This document shows, one piece after another, positions 49,506-61,021 of a stretch of 64,000 bases of DNA. The DNA is from Musa acuminata AAA Group (taxonomy: Eukaryota; Streptophyta; Magnoliopsida; Zingiberales; Musaceae). The stretch's first letter is position 1. Each line of letters begins with the position of its first letter. The DNA lies in contig NC_088340.1 of NCBI RefSeq assembly GCF_036884655.1, positions 2,681,001 to 2,745,000 of the forward strand, read 5' to 3'. The notes below the pieces were generated by a model. That model was given only the letters and a program-made list of their open reading frames with translations, made no database searches and was not told where the DNA came from. A program made the translations under genes and the position numbers.

Positions 49506-52500
49506 ATGGGAGTGTGGGAATCCATTTTGGGGAAGGATGGGAGGAGGTTCGTCAAGCGCAAGGACAGTGATGCCGGGGAGCACGGTATGTGTCTCTTCTT
49601 TAATCGATGGCGACAACCGTAATGGCGCGATTTCTGAATTATGGGGAGTAATTCATGATGAGGAAACACGAATCTTTACCTAAAATTTTCTTTCCCTTCA
49701 AATGAGTGGAACTGGTTTCATGTTTCATTCGATTTGTTCGTTTTTGTGTCGCTCGGGACATGATTCTTATGCCCCCGAGAATGGAAGAATCATCCTTTGT
49801 ATGGGCATTATGGATTTTCGAGCTTTAGGGGTTTCTTTCTTTGTCACTGGCTTTTCTTGTTTTAGAGGAAGCTCTCTTATTGAGGAAACTGATATATGGG
49901 TTTGATCTGAGCCTTAAACTTCTCATCTTAATCCTTTTGCTTCCCTCTTCTCGGCGATTGCCTTCGTATCATTCCTTGCTTTAACTTTTTGTTCTCAAGT
50001 TTCTAACAATGCAGTTCCCTCGAAAGAGCTACTAATATTGTAATGTGGACCTTGATGCCATTGCTATCTGTTTCTCGTTTTACAGATTGATGCATCATTC
50101 CTAATCCCGATTGCTTTTCCCCAATGTTGGTCTTTAGATACTGTACCTATCTTTTGGTCCCTATCAGATTTTCTTCCCGAAGTCATCTTTACCTTCTTTT
50201 ACTTCTTGCAAAATTACATCTGCTTAGTCAAACGACTGCTGCTTTTCTTGTCCTGCCTCAGGTCGTCTGTGTGCTTTCTATGTTAGACTTGGTAGTGACT
50301 GGTGCAAAGATTGGACTTTATCTTAAACAAACCGTCTGATATTGGATTCCTTGAAGCTTCATTCTTTAGATCATGCTTGATTTTTGTTGCTACATTATAC
50401 CATCTAGCAGTCACAAATAATACAAATGAGATATTCTCATGTGCCACTATAGATGCATCACAAGTAGAAGAAATTGGAAAACATCGAGAAGAAATTCCCT
50501 TTTTTTCTCTCTCTGTGGCAACATCACTGTGATTTATGCTGCTACTTTCCCCACCTTTGCAACAATGTTGAACCTTTTCTCCTATTTATCTACCTAAAAG
50601 CAAACAGAACATTTCCTTTTCATAAAGATGGTATTTGTCTATGATATGATAGTAGTGAAAGAGGAATCAGATAGGCTAAATGGATTGTTGGTTTTACTCC
50701 TATCTCACTTCTGTGGCTGCCAGGTCGAGCACTGGAGGAGCTGCGAAGTTCCATGTACAGTGATTTCCATACTTCAGAAGGAGCAAAACGTCAGCAGCAG
50801 AGGTTATGTGGTCCATTTGTGGCAATGACCTTTAATTTCATTGTTGCTGTTGGAATAATCATGGCTAACAAAGTGGTGTGTTTCTCATGTCTCCTACACC
50901 AATTAAGTTGGTGCTTGCTATATTTTGAGAATTCTAGTCCTATATGCAAAGTGTTCCGTTGAATTTTACTTCTTTTTTTTCATTGTGTAAGAAAGAAAAA
51001 GCCTTACTGCTTGTTTTACAGGTGATGGGCAAAGTTGGGTTCAATTTCCCTGTTGCCCTTTCTCTGATCCATTATGTAACTTCTTGGTTTCTCATGGCCA
51101 TCTTCAAAGCGCTTTCTCTACTGCCTGCTGCACCTCCTTCTAAAGCCACACCATTTTCTTCTTTATTTGTCTTGGGCGTAGTGATGGCTCTTGCCACTGG
51201 ACTAGCCAATGTCAGCTTACAACATAACAGGTGAGACTTATGCTAGTACTGATGAACCTCCATCTTGTTCTAATGCTTTGAATGAATTGTTGCCTTTTCT
51301 TAATCTGGTTTTTATCACAGTGTGGGTTTCTATCAGATGGCTAAGATAGCTGTGACTCCAACAATCGTTCTAGCTGAGTTTATGCTTTTCAGCAAGAAGG
51401 TCTCTCTTCAAAAGGTAAAATTTTTTGTCTCTCTATGTATCATCTCCTTTATTTTGAATTTTGTTTCCCATGATGAATTGAGCAAAATATTTTATTTGGA
51501 AATGATGGGCATCTTATAGAAGTCTGGTTCATTTTCCATATATAGCTTCCCAGAGTCCCCTCTTTTATGTCTATACCCTTGCAAAGTTAAATTTTGCATG
51601 AGCATGCAGCAAAAACTTAACAGAAAAAAATCTAGTGATTATACATCCGAGAGTCCAAAATGCCACATGCTTGTTCTGACATAGGTAATTGCAAAACAAG
51701 GGACTTGTGTCAGTGTTCAAGAAAACTACAGAGGCTCAGATATTTGGTTATAGTGAAAAAGATGATTATGTGGATATGCATGCAACTTATGAATTTTCTG
51801 GGGAATGCACCTAAACATACAGCTGGGAACAGAAAGGAAGGCTTTATATATTCATGGAACCATTTTATTTGAATCTTACTTAGGTTTAGCTATCAGTTTT
51901 TCTATCTTCAAAAGAAAAGCCTCCGTCAGTTTTTTCCTATATTCTTAATCCTTGGGCAATGCAGGTCATCACGCTAGGTATCGTTTCAGTCGGTGTGGCT
52001 GTTGCTACTGTCACTGATCTAGAATTCAATTTTTTTGGTGCTTGTGTTGCATTGGCATGGATTGTGCCTAGTGCCGTAAATAAAATTTTATGGTCAAATA
52101 TGCAACAAACAGGCAACTGGACTGCTCTTGCGTAAGTGCTGTAACCAAATCTTCCAAGCTTATCATCTTGTCTAAAAGTTCTTCTAAGTCAGTCGATATT
52201 TGACCAGGTTGATGTGGAAAACAAGCCCAATTACCATATTCTTCTTCATGGTTTTGATGCCTTTGTTAGACCCACCGGGTGTGTTATCCTTTGGTTGGAA
52301 CTGGAACAATGTAGCTGCCATCGTAATATCAGCTTTATTTGGATTTCTGCTTCAATGGTCAGGGGCACTGGCACTTGGGTGAGTCTTCAGGCACCTTTAA
52401 GATTTTTCTTTCAGCAAGAAAAGTTCACTCTGATAATGGTTTGGAGATTCTCATGTAAATCTGTTTTTCTATGTTTTAGTTCTAAAAAATGTTTATCTTT

Positions 52501-53460
52501 GCTGGTTGTCAATAATTATAAGGTTCATGTGGATGCACTTTCAATAGGGATATCAAGTAGTAATATTTGATATCTTCACTGCACCTACACAACTAACTTA
52601 TTGTAATATTCACATACCTGAAATGCTCCATTTTGGAACTCCACAATATTTTGTGTATCTCAGACTTCACCTGTAGACATGCTTATTTTTTTCAAACTTA
52701 TTTCACATTATTGTTTAAATTTGGCTTTGTTAGAATGTAGTTCATATTAGTGAAGGTAGGCCATCAGCAATAGAAAGCTTAGGTGAAGTCACAAGTAAAA
52801 AGCTACAGGCTAACCTGCATCTAATATTTCCACAATTTACTTGATTGTTTTTCTATCATTAAATAGAAAAATATATACCATTTAAAGATAACCGATAGAT
52901 GGTTTTACTTGTTTGGGTTGCCAAGCAAATGCTTAAATGGTTTGTGCAGTGAAAGTGGTCACAGGTACCTCATTTTGACTCCCTCAGATGTTTCTGCATG
53001 TTGTTTCATTATATTTTCTTATTTCTTTTCTAGTTTTGTTTCCATCATATAACTGATAATGATATTTGCATTATATTTGGTTGTTACGTGATCATATCGA
53101 AATGCCATTGTGTTGCTGCAATAGCAAAAGGTCTTACGTTTTCTGATGTTGTTCAAAACATGTGTACTACACAGTGCAACATCTGCAACTTCTCATGTTG
53201 TTCTGGGGCAGTTCAAAACATGTGTTATTATGCTTGGTGGATACATTTTTTTCAAATCTGACCCAGGAATGGTCAGTTTGTTCGGAGCTGTTGTTGCTTT
53301 GTGCGGAATGTCATTCTATACTTACCTCAATTTGCGGGACTCAAAGGAGTCATCAGCGGGGGCAATCAAGCAGCTACTACCAAAACAGAATTCATTTTCT
53401 CTAAAGCCGAAAACAATCATTGATGAAGAAGACAATACAGATGCCATCAACCCTGTTTGA
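49506..53460 (+). CDS. Nucleotide-sugar transporter, UGNT1-like (UDP-GlcNAc/GalNAc)
   Basis: A drug/metabolite-superfamily (TPT/EamA) antiporter expected in the Golgi or ER membrane. Exons: 49506-49584, 50724-50875, 51022-51230, 51321-51414, 51965-52131, 52208-52378 and 53175-53460, all GT-AG; 385 residues. The start is chosen because the frame MGVWESILGKDGRRFVKR runs into the conserved GEHGRALEELRSS and GAKRQQQRLCGP. About ten hydrophobic helices follow, with blocks VAVGIIMANKVVMGKVGFNF, NSVGFYQMAKIAVTPTIVLA, ATVTDLEFNFFGACVALAWI, LQWSGALALGATSATSHVVL and GQFKTCVIMLGGYIFF. These resemble Arabidopsis UGNT1 (At4g32272), described as a UDP-N-acetylglucosamine transporter; the substrate here is inferred. 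The C-terminal tail is polar. Confidence 0.9.
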
Positions 53461-53990
53461 GATGATACCTCCATGGAGTGAGCTAGGCATAGGCATTTGC
53501 TCGACTAAACATCTTGACTACTATGTTTTATTCAAATGTCTCTTTCTTCTCTTCTTTTTATTTTTTTTTTTAATTTGCAATTTTGATAAGTGAAACGTTC
53601 TCGCAAAAGGCTGATCTGTGTATATACGCGTCCATTTCTGGAATTCTCAAGGGTTACTTGTTATCTTTTTATACGAAAAAGAAAATTCTACCTTGATGAT
53701 GTTCTTTTGGAAGTGTTAGTGGTATCGATTTGTGTTGATTGAATAATGTGCAATGGCACGTCCTATTTGATTGGAACACAATGGCCAGGACCAGTTCATG
53801 TTATCTTTTGAAGAGTGAGACTGTTTTATTTGCTATATGGTTCATATATACTCTAGAGAAAAGTTCACAGAGAGGTGTCACATCTCATTGAAACACAATG
53901 GCAGTCATGTATTCTTTTTCTGGAACTGTTGATAACCTCATATGCTGGAAGTATTTAGTCACTTACTGCCTTATGATTTACGGAAAGACT
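53461..53990. other. 3' flank of the transporter gene
   Basis: About 530 bp with T-rich sequence and no coding potential; presumably 3' UTR and downstream spacer. Confidence 0.5.
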
Positions 53991-54585
53991 TGTTAGATTC
54001 ACACATACTGATATGGCCTATTTTGGATCCAAAACACGTCACACCTGGTGTCACACGTCAGGTCAGAATCTGTACCAAACCGTTGCTTGGTATGTCTCGG
54101 GAATCCCGAGACAGCATCGCCCCCAAGACACGATAAGTTAGAATCCGTACCAAGGCACTGTTTGACACGTCCATCACGTCAACCCGCATACGATCGACCC
54201 TCGAACAATAGTATAAAGACCTCTGGCCGACATCCGGCCCAGGGGGGAAAACAATTCCACAAACAACCGATTTGCTTGTCGGAGGGGTCACAGTCGGGAA
54301 TCACCTGACGAAGGCCTTTTTTGCAGGCAGGCGCTCACCCCGAGCCACGAACGCCTCGACCAGGAAATCGTCACCCAGTGAGGGAGATCGAGCTGTCACT
54401 TATCTCAGGAACGGAAAGATGCAGCTCAATGCTGACGGTGCTAGGACCAACAAACGCTGACCAACACCCCATCGCGAAGGCTCGACCTACCTGGGCGTCC
54501 AGCTCAGCCAACAGAGAACTCCCGACATCGACCCGTGGACCTAGCCGTGCTGACTCATCAGCCACGACATCTTTGTTCACTAACA
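53991..54585. mobile_element. LTR-like segment (TGTTAG ... CTAACA), possible solo LTR
   Basis: A GC-richer, 595-bp block begins TGTTAG and ends CTAACA, an inverted terminal hexamer as in many Ty3-gypsy LTRs. It contains TATAAAGACCTCTGG near 54210, a plausible LTR promoter, and a T-rich run downstream. No clean target duplication was found, so it may be a truncated copy or part of one larger element with the next feature. Boundaries are provisional. Confidence 0.45.
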
Positions 54586-54591
54586 TAAACC

Positions 54592-54939
54592 TGATAGGGT
54601 CAACTTAGTCCAACATAGGTTGAAGAGTGGGGAAACCAAGGGCTCATAAGGCAGTCGTGTCTCCCTTACCCTCAAAGGCACCTTTTGGAGCTCTATGGCT
54701 CCGAAAGGACAAAATCGTGCAGGTTCACACTCACCCAAAGCGGACAATCCCTCGCACCCCTAAGGTACATCGAGATAGACCAAGTGGTCCCATATCAGAT
54801 TGGCGCCCACCGTGGAGCCTGAGCGACCCAAACCCCCCTTGAGCCCTTGACTCCCAGCGATGGGGGATCACCTGATAGGACCAACTTAGTCCCACATCGA
54901 TTGAGAAGTGGGGGATAGACGAAGTGTGGTCCCCTGTCA
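54592..54939 (+). mobile_element. Small LTR-element remnant with gypsy-type primer-binding site
   Basis: Two related segments start TGATAGGRYCAACTTAGTCC (54592 and 54873). The first is 206 bp, ending ATAGACCAAGTGGTCCCATATCA. It is followed at 54800 by TTGGCGCCCACCGTGG, a widespread Ty3-gypsy primer-binding site, then a 75-bp interior. The second copy ends at 54939 with ATAGACGAAGTGTGGTCCCC and TGTCA and lacks the middle of the repeat. This looks like a TRIM-like or internally deleted element. No matching target duplication was found. Confidence 0.5.
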
Positions 54940-55190
54940 CATACTTCTTTGCAAAAGTAACTTGGTGATGTCAAAGACTTATACGAGCAATATGGAATTG
55001 ACCTGTGTATGGCTCAAGCTCATAGTAAAGAGAAACCATTCTCATTAAACCTGCCTTGAACTTTGTCCAATCCATGCATAACACAGTTATAGTTGACTTG
55101 CATTCGATCTCGATATCTCCTAAATACTAGCAGCTTAGCCTTGTAGCAGTCACCTTGGAAGGGCTACATAACCTTCAAAGACCTTCCATC

Positions 55191-55225
<35 letters not shown>

Positions 55226-55724
55226 GAGGCTGGTCTCCTCAATCCTATATACACACCATTGTGTTCTCCTCTCTTTAAATAATTGCAATCTACTTAGGTA
55301 TTAATGTATACTATGAGTCTACAATATATGAATGCTAACGCTGTCACCCGTCATGTTAATCCAAACATAATCACCACGTAATCTCTCGTGAGGAGTAAAC
55401 AAAACTGTAATTATAATATGGGCCAATGGAATTTGTTTAAGTCTCTCTAATCTCTTGACCTCACTAATATAAAAATATTTAAATTTTTCTCTCCCCTTCT
55501 TTCTCATAAGTATCTATTTTGTATCTATTTCACAAAGTTTGACACTACCTTTCCTTCGCGAAACGAAAAATAATTTAATTTATATTAAATATCATCATAT
55601 CGATACTATCATATCTCGGAAGACCACTTGACGATTGATTCGATCGGTGGATTCGAACAATAATTCTATATTTTTCATAAAAAAATTATATTATATATTT
55701 TATATATAGTATTTTTTTTAAAAA
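54940..55724. other. Gene-free spacer
   Basis: About 0.8 kb between retroelement remnants. Contains a (GA)n repeat; no gene or known motif recognised. Confidence 0.5.
55195..55224. repeat. (GA)n microsatellite
   Basis: About 15 GA units in the repeat-rich spacer downstream of the transporter gene. Confidence 0.9.
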
Positions 55725-56165
55725 AAATCTATATTTTAGATATTTTCCAAAAGGTACCCCTCTTTTTTTTTAACAATGTCCTTAATTTTAAAAAATCCAA
55801 AATATCCCTTAATATATATTTTTTGCCAAGTTTTATGGCCCATTTTTTTTTATCAGTTTTTAATTGTTATAGTATTTTTATCTAGCTTGTTTAGAGTGTT
55901 TTCCAATAGTATTTATAGTGTTTTATTGATATATTAAAAATACTATAAATATTATTGGAAAATATTATGAGTGATATCATATCATGTCACTTTGGTTATC
56001 ATTACTCATAGACCATTACAGTATTATATTTTTAGATTTATAATTAGTTTGACTGAGATTATAATTATATTTAGATCATTTATAATGTTTTCAATTATGT
56101 TTTACAGTATTCTTATTGTGGTGGTTAAAATACTATAATAAATAAAATACAATAACAAGTAAAAA
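55725..56165. repeat. AT-rich inverted-repeat family, copy C (right end unclear)
   Basis: Starts with ATATTTTAGATATTTTCCAA and AGGTACC, like copies A and B, and carries the shared motif TTATTGTGGTGGTTAAAATA near 56114. The right terminus is not recognisable, so the copy may be truncated. Its body aligns well by eye with copy B (both have a palindromic TATAGTGTTTT / AAAATACTATA core). Confidence 0.55.
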
Positions 56166-56633
56166 AAATTAAAATATAATTTAGGTGTTTTTAAAATTAG
56201 ACATACTATTATATATATATATATATATATATTTATGCACTTCAGTGGAAAATGATAATATAATGAAAGATAAAGATGGGACAAAAACACGAATATAGGA
56301 TATTAAAATAAAGGACATAATATAATTTTCTTCATGTCTTTCACATATTTCATAGATTTTATCTAAAATGTTCATGAATTATTGGAATTTTTTATTCAAA
56401 GTTTATGATTTGTTAGTATTTTTAATTAATGAAAAATAGGTTTAGGATTTTATAAATTATGTTTCTGTTTTATTTATAGTAGTATGCATGTTCAGAATTT
56501 TAGTTTTTTGCTTAAATTTTTAATCATTTATAAGAATTAATGCAAAATTTCAGAAGCCTCTCTGGAAAAAAAAATCATAATCATAATTAATTATAATTTT
56601 AATCAATTAGACTTAGGTCTGACCAGAGTGAGA

Positions 56634-56727
56634 CGACAAGTAAGCTCGATCGAATCTAATCAAGTATAGTTCAAAATCGACGACAAGTAAGCTCGATCGA
56701 ATCTAACCAGGTATAGTTCAAAATCGA
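56634..56727. repeat. 47-bp tandem duplication
   Basis: Two adjacent 47-bp copies starting CGACAAGTAAGCTCGATCGA, differing at only about three positions. Downstream of the zinc-finger gene. Confidence 0.9.
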
Positions 56728-57002
56728 TGATTCAACAATCGAATCAAGTCGAGTGAGGAAACACACCTGATACAAAAAAAAAATTAAAAAAATATATCAA
56801 GCAGAGAATAAAATATTGATACATCGTAATTAGAGTAGAATTTTCAACAAACTCATAAGGCAAAGAAATCACTAGAAATCAAATGTAATCCATAGATTCC
56901 GGATGTCTATAATCCATATCAAGGTGTAAAGACATGCATGTCTTGCATGATTATTTTTATTGCAGTAGTACGAAAAGGGTCCATATATATATATCCCTTT
57001 GA

Positions 57003-57428
57003 TCAAAGATGAAGAGTAAGGTCGAGTTCATCTTCGTCTCCGGCCGTGCCATTCTTCCCATCAGAAGTGGCCTTCAGGGACGAGGAGCCTCCCATGGGTG
57101 CTTGCATCGCTGGTGCCACTTCAAATCTTAGAGTGGGATCGTAATCTGCAAGCCCTTTTGCTGGGAATGCTTCATGGGAGTAATCGTGCTTTCTTCTGTT
57201 GTTGGAGGAAGCAGAAGCATGTCGGAACAGCTTATCAAGATTTAGAGCAGCGAGTGCCGGAAACAATGGCACTTTCTTTTTTGCTCTCTTGGCTGCATCC
57301 CTCTCCTTTTTGTGTCTGCTTTGATGACCATTTAATGCTTGTTTGCTGGGGAATATTCTGTCGCAGTACTGACAGCTGAAAACCCTCCTTTCCTTCGCAT
57401 CATCTGTTCTCAGCCTCTTATCATCCAT
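57003..57428 (-). CDS. Single-finger C2H2 zinc-finger protein with EAR repression motif
   Basis: A 141-residue plant-type C2H2 transcription factor. One finger (about 17-39): C19, C22, H35 and H39, with the plant-specific helix as QALNGHQ instead of the usual QALGGH. A basic stretch (KKERDAAKRAKKK) follows and could serve as nuclear localisation signal. The C-terminus is DELDLTLHL, an LxLxL EAR motif that recruits TOPLESS co-repressors, so it is probably a repressor. The ATG lies 9 bases after TTTTTCTAG, a good splice acceptor, so an intron in the 5' leader (or an upstream coding exon) is likely. The exact family member (KNUCKLES/ZFP-like group) cannot be decided. Confidence 0.85.
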   Translation of the reverse strand: MDDKRLRTDDAKERRVFSCQYCDRIFPSKQALNGHQSRHKKERDAAKRAKKKVPLFPALAALNLDKLFRHASASSNNRRKHDYSHEAFPAKGLADYDPTLRFEVAPAMQAPMGGSSSLKATSDGKNGTAGDEDELDLTLHL

Positions 57429-57597
57429 TTGAGACGCTAGAAAAAGAAGAAAACATGTTAAAATGATATCTAAATGTTGATGAGGTTTAAAGAACCACTA
57501 GCAACTAATTTTTTTTGTTGGGGTTGTTTGACGCTAGCATATTATCTATATGAAATCTAGGTTTTTGTCACCGTGACATCAACGTGGCACTAAAGTA

Positions 57598-57984
57598 TTG
57601 GCTATGTTGTTCCGACACATTGATCACACGATATCACGATGTTGATCATATGACTTCAACATAGTGTACCCTTATGTTGATCATATGTTTTCAACTCTAT
57701 GATATCGAGGTATTGACTATATGGTACCCTCATCTTAGCCACATAGTATCATGTTGTTGGTTATAGCATTAAGGTGTTGCTGAGGTATTACATGGCTTCG
57801 ACATGTTAACACTATGATGCTGATGTGTTGGCTACATAACGCTCTTATATTAGTCACGTAGTGTCGTATTATTAGTCATACGATTTCAATGTCTCGACCA
57901 CATGGTGCTTTGTTACTGTTCTTCTGACTCTGAGGTGTTGATCGGTATCTCGATATATCGATCACATGATTTCGACATGTTAAT
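57598..57984. repeat. Degenerate 22-bp tandem repeat array
   Basis: About 14-16 diverged units of roughly 22 bp, most starting TTGRYCAYATGRTDTC or TTAGYCACRTAGTRTC. Several copies are exactly 22 bp apart (for example those beginning near 57598, 57620, and a run of four around 57830-57895). Lies 170-560 bp upstream of the zinc-finger ATG, in its promoter or 5' intron. Confidence 0.7.
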
Positions 57985-58898
57985 CAATTAGGTATATTAT
58001 CAAGGATAAAAATGATGAAGCTATGACTATAGTAAATGTTTTGAATGGTGGCAAACAATAATAATGCATTAAAATTTCATAAAGTCGACCAAAGTATTAT
58101 TGATATATCACATAACATAGCGAAGTATCTTAGATTTCATCGATTCATTAGGGTTTTGTATATGGAATCATATCGATGCAAATTCTATTTTTCTTTTAAA
58201 AGAAATATAAAGGGAAACTATTAGAATAAAGATCTGATCTCTATAGACCAAAAAAAAAAAAAATTGTGGACGAGAAATTTAGTTGGAAGATTTGCAGAAA
58301 AAATCACAAAAAAGAACAAAAAGAACAAGTTATTATGAATCACAAATCTAGCATAAAATCAAAATAACTAAGAGCAAGGAAATATGAAACATACATTTAC
58401 TGATACGTAGCTTCTGACGGGACTTTGTGACGATAATGATGATGATGATGTCTCTTATGATTGAGTTCTTACCTATACATATAATAATAAATAGAGAGCT
58501 GAATAATACAAGAATGGAAGGATGTGATCATTTTGTGGTAAATAATCAATGCATAACCAAATTTCTTTCCTTGTATAATATGATGCATTCCCCTTTCAAT
58601 AACTATAGTAGGAATCCCGTCAACTCATTGTTACCAATCATGTCTCTCAGTTGTGATGACACATCTGTATGTTCATTCATGATGAACAATGCAGTAAAAA
58701 AGGTCTTGTACGATTCCAATGCCACTTTTATTTTATTTTTTTACTAAGAATAAATTTTTATTTGCTAAGAAGAGAGTCTAAAGGATAATACAGATCAATC
58801 CTACAAAATGGATGTTCAATTCAAAAGGAAAGCTTTCCTTTCAAAATTGGAAGGTTATGCTACCCTTGCCTTTATCAGCAGTCTAATGTGTGGTTTGG

Positions 58899-58929
<31 letters not shown>

Positions 58930-59189
58930 AAAACGTAAAATAAGGATATAATATATATGTATAATTATATAAATATACACACATTAAGAAATACTCTATG
59001 AGTATTTACTGAGAAAATCATATTAAATTTATTACATATTTAAATGCATAAGTAGTGCCACTATTCATCTGCATTGATGCCATTGTTAATTCATATAATA
59101 AGATTATATATGGCAGGTTTATATTTTTGTATTTCTTTTGTCCTCTTTTCCAAAAATAAATAAAAATAGAATAATGAATGACAGTTGTT
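57985..59189. other. Gene-free AT-rich spacer
   Basis: 1.2 kb upstream of the zinc-finger gene. Contains an (AT)n run at about 58900-58923 and no coding region that I can support; the open frame at 58427-58747 has no recognisable similarity. Confidence 0.5.
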
Positions 59190-59871
59190 CTAAAAAATAT
59201 TTATATTTTGGATATTTTTAATCATTATCCCCATTTGGTTTTTCCCTATAGTCTAATTTGAAAAATATGCTGATTGATCCTTAACATTTTTTTTTAAATA
59301 TGTTATAGTATTGTTTTTTTTACTTTTTATAGTGTTTTGACCACCATAATAAAATACCATAAATCCTATTTGAAAATATTATAAATGGGTCAAATAAAAA
59401 ATTATACTATGATTCAAATATGTATTTACAAATAAAAATAAAAATTAACTTATTATAATATTTTGGCTACCACAATAAAAATATTATAAAACATACTCGA
59501 ACAACTCCGTAAATATTCTAAATAGACTCCTAACATCGACTAAATCAAGTATACATCAAAAAATATTATGTCGTAATGGACCATAAGTAATTATAATAAA
59601 AAAGAGACACTATGATGTCATTTATAATATTTTTCAATAGTAATTATAATATTTTTAGGATTTAAAAATACTATAAATGCTCTTAAAAAAATACTATAAA
59701 TAAGCTAAATGAAAACACTCTAAAGTTTAAGATTGGTAAAAAAATATATATGAAAAAAATTGGCAAGAAAACTTTTTAGGGATATTTTAAATATTTTTAA
59801 AATTAAGGATATTTTTTTGGGAAAAAAAGGGGTATCTTTTAGTAACTATCCAAAATATGAATATTTTATAG
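59190..59871. repeat. AT-rich terminal-inverted-repeat element, copy D
   Basis: The left end (59190-59220, containing ATATTTATATTTTGGATATT) matches the reverse complement of the right end (59841-59871: CTATAAAATATTCATATTTT, then GGATAGTTACT). The interior carries the shared motif in reverse, GTGTTTTGACCACCATAATA, near 59332. Non-coding. Confidence 0.7.
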
Positions 59872-59912
59872 AAAAATACCAACTAAAGAACAAGAAAAAC
59901 AAAGGATGACTT

Positions 59913-60840
59913 TCTTATAAAATATTCTCATTTTATGTATTTCCCAATAGGTTCCTCCCATTTTGATTTCTTTAAATAATATCTTTAATTTGAAAAAAAA
60001 CCTAAATTATCTTAGAAATTTTTTCATCCATTATAGTGTTTTAACATGTTGCAATTTTTTTTTTTTTACTTGACCTGTTATAATAGTGTGTTGCCCTCAC
60101 TATAAACCCGCATTAAAACATATTAGAAATTATTTGATATTTCATATTATGTTTTAAATAGGTATTTATAATATTTGATGAATAATATCACCTAAATAAA
60201 ATTTAAAAAAAATACTTGTTATAATACTTTGGCCACCATAATAAAAACACTATTGAACATACTCGATAACATAATAAATAATCTAAATTGACACTTAAAA
60301 TCAATTAAACTAATTTAAAATTTTAAAATATAATATCATAATAGTCTACAAGCAATTACAATAGATAAGAAATAATATCACATCACTTATATATCTAATA
60401 AACAATATCATAGTCGTTTTGAATCGAAATCGAATCAGGCTAAAATCGAATTGACTAGATGATTCATCGGGAAAACAATACTACTATCCATTTCAAAACT
60501 CATAGTTTAGGAATTGATGGTTTTGATTCAAAGCTATCGATTTCATAATTTCAAAAAAAATTATTATTAAAAAAATAAAATTTATAAGTTTTTATATTTT
60601 AAATTTAAAATAAAATTTTAGCAATTCAAATTGGAATCATTAATTCTATGAACCTAAAGTTCATAGTGTTTTCGATACCTCAATAAAAATAATATAAATA
60701 TTATTTAAAAAATATTATAAACGAGCTAAATAAAAATATTATAATAGTTAAAATTGGTCAAAAATAGATTAAAAAATTTCTTTTAAAAATAAAATCAAAG
60801 ATACCAATTGATAAATACTCAAAATATGAATCTTTTATAG
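59913..60840. repeat. AT-rich terminal-inverted-repeat element, copy E
   Basis: The left end (59913-59942, CTTATAAAATATTCTCATTT) matches the reverse complement of the right end (60813-60840, CTATAAAAGATTCATATTTT). Interior motif TACTTTGGCCACCATAATAA near 60227. About 180 bp upstream of the IGPS start. Confidence 0.65.
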
Positions 60841-61021
60841 AGAAATCGTCCAAACACGAAAACAGTGGCAACATTTTTGAGAAATATGTTTTTTTAAACG
60901 TTTTATTGCGTGTAAGGTGTCCACACCGTCTCCCAACGCATCGCTTTTGCTGCCTCGCTTGCGGTTGAACCACCGCGAGAAGAGATAGCGCTTCTGCCTT
61001 CATCTTTTGGGGTTGGTAGAG

